Part shown: positions 5,236 through 5,736 of the stretch, one piece after another | Position numbering within the stretch: position 1 is the first letter of the stretch | Layout: each line of letters starts with the position of its first letter | Source of the DNA: Spirochaetales bacterium | GTDB lineage: Bacteria > Spirochaetota > Spirochaetia > JABMQR01 | Reading direction: 5' to 3' | Assembly: GCA_023139255.1 (NCBI GenBank) | Contig: JAGLNY010000416.1 | Coordinates: 1-5,736 of the forward strand | Length of the DNA: 5,736 nt | Notes under the pieces: generated by a model | What the model saw: only the letters and a program-made list of their open reading frames with translations | Databases searched by the model: none | What the model was told of the DNA's origin: nothing | Position numbers and translations under genes: made by a program

Positions 5236-5736
5236 ATGAATTTTAACTGGACATACATTATTCATCTGGGGATATTATCATGTTCTTTGCTGACAGCTAC
5301 GTTTATTAGGTCGCGTGTCAGGTTTTTTCAGAAATTTCTGATACCAAATGCGCTGACAGCCGGATTTATCCTGTTGATATTCTATAATTATATTGCACCG
5401 GCAATAGCGCTTGAGACTGATTTTCTGGGTGAACTTGTATATCATCTTCTAAATATATCATTTATAGCTATGACGCTAAGGAAAACCCCGAAAGCACCCA
5501 AATCTGTGAGACAAAGAATTTTCCCTACATCAGTAGGAATCCTCTCCCAGTATGGATTGCAATGCGTTCTCGGACTATTGATAACATTTGCATTGATATC
5601 GACTGTTATGCCGGATCTTTTTCCTGCTATAGGGTTTTCACTGCCGTTGGGTTTTGTTTTAGGGCCGGGGCAGGCGTATGCCATCGGCAGCGGCTGGGAA
5701 GCCCTGGGATTTTCCGGGGCCGGTTCCACAGGGCTC
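5236..5736 (+). CDS. Sodium/glutamate symporter (GltS) family transporter, N-terminal part (3' end outside window)
   Basis: The frame is open from ATG 5236 to the last base and gives the first 167 residues. The layout matches the N-terminal half of GltS, an inner-membrane Na+-coupled glutamate importer of about 400 residues. There is a first helix (about 6-24), then FLIPNALTAGFILLIFY (34-50), resembling the YTIPEPVAGG segment of E. coli GltS. LLNISFIAMTLRK (71-83) resembles its FFATIGL segment, and further helices lie at about 97-122 and 130-147. The re-entrant core, GGHGTGAAW in E. coli, corresponds to GPGQAYAIGSGWEALGFSGAGSTGL (143-167, key residues G143, P144, G145, Q146, W154, E155). The difference in this loop means glutamate is not assured as substrate. 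AGGAGGA 6 bases upstream sets the start. It lies 83 bases after the acyltransferase gene on the same strand. The family is fairly sure; substrate is open. Confidence 0.78.
   Translation, partial: MNFNWTYIIHLGILSCSLLTATFIRSRVRFFQKFLIPNALTAGFILLIFYNYIAPAIALETDFLGELVYHLLNISFIAMTLRKTPKAPKSVRQRIFPTSVGILSQYGLQCVLGLLITFALISTVMPDLFPAIGFSLPLGFVLGPGQAYAIGSGWEALGFSGAGSTGL

Noticed and set aside
5442..5729. 95-codon open frame on the minus strand inside the transporter gene
   Set aside because: The plus-strand frame is a clear membrane transporter with a near-perfect ribosome binding site; the minus-strand product is Pro/Asn-rich with no family resemblance.

Overview
The window looks like ordinary bacterial chromosome from a Gram-negative-type (diderm) organism with moderate to low GC. 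The visible clues are an outer-membrane beta-barrel C-terminus ending in Phe, purine-rich Shine-Dalgarno sites and the standard genetic code. A zinc-ribbon-bearing PlsC beside rhamnose genes makes a spirochaete of the Treponema/Spirochaeta type a reasonable but unproven guess. I see no tRNA, rRNA, CRISPR array, insertion sequence or phage gene.

Layout, left to right. Positions 1-357 (+) are the 3' end of an outer-membrane beta-barrel protein gene, followed by a hairpin-plus-T-tract terminator at 383-422. A control region with a 30-bp imperfect palindrome (470-499) leads into a two-gene operon: L-rhamnose isomerase rhaA (518-1786) and, joined by a TAATG stop/start overlap, a class II aldolase (1786-2910). 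Facing it (-) is a HAD-family phosphatase (2969-3715). Divergent from the HAD gene is an acyltransferase of the PlsC family with a C-terminal zinc ribbon and an extra C-terminal domain (3890-5152, +). The window ends inside a sodium/glutamate-symporter-family transporter gene (5236 to beyond 5736, +).

The clearest functional unit is the rha operon. RhaA converts L-rhamnose to L-rhamnulose. The aldolase, related to the N-terminal half of the long two-domain rhamnulose-1-phosphate aldolase/dehydrogenases, probably splits rhamnulose-1-phosphate into dihydroxyacetone phosphate and L-lactaldehyde. The kinase that must act between them, a lactaldehyde dehydrogenase or reductase, a sugar transporter and a regulator are not in the window. 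The HAD, PlsC and transporter genes have no evident link to rhamnose use.

I found no convincing undescribed system. The points most worth a second look are the palindrome in the rhaA leader, the single-domain form of the aldolase, the three-part architecture of the PlsC-like protein, and the altered core motif of the GltS-like transporter.
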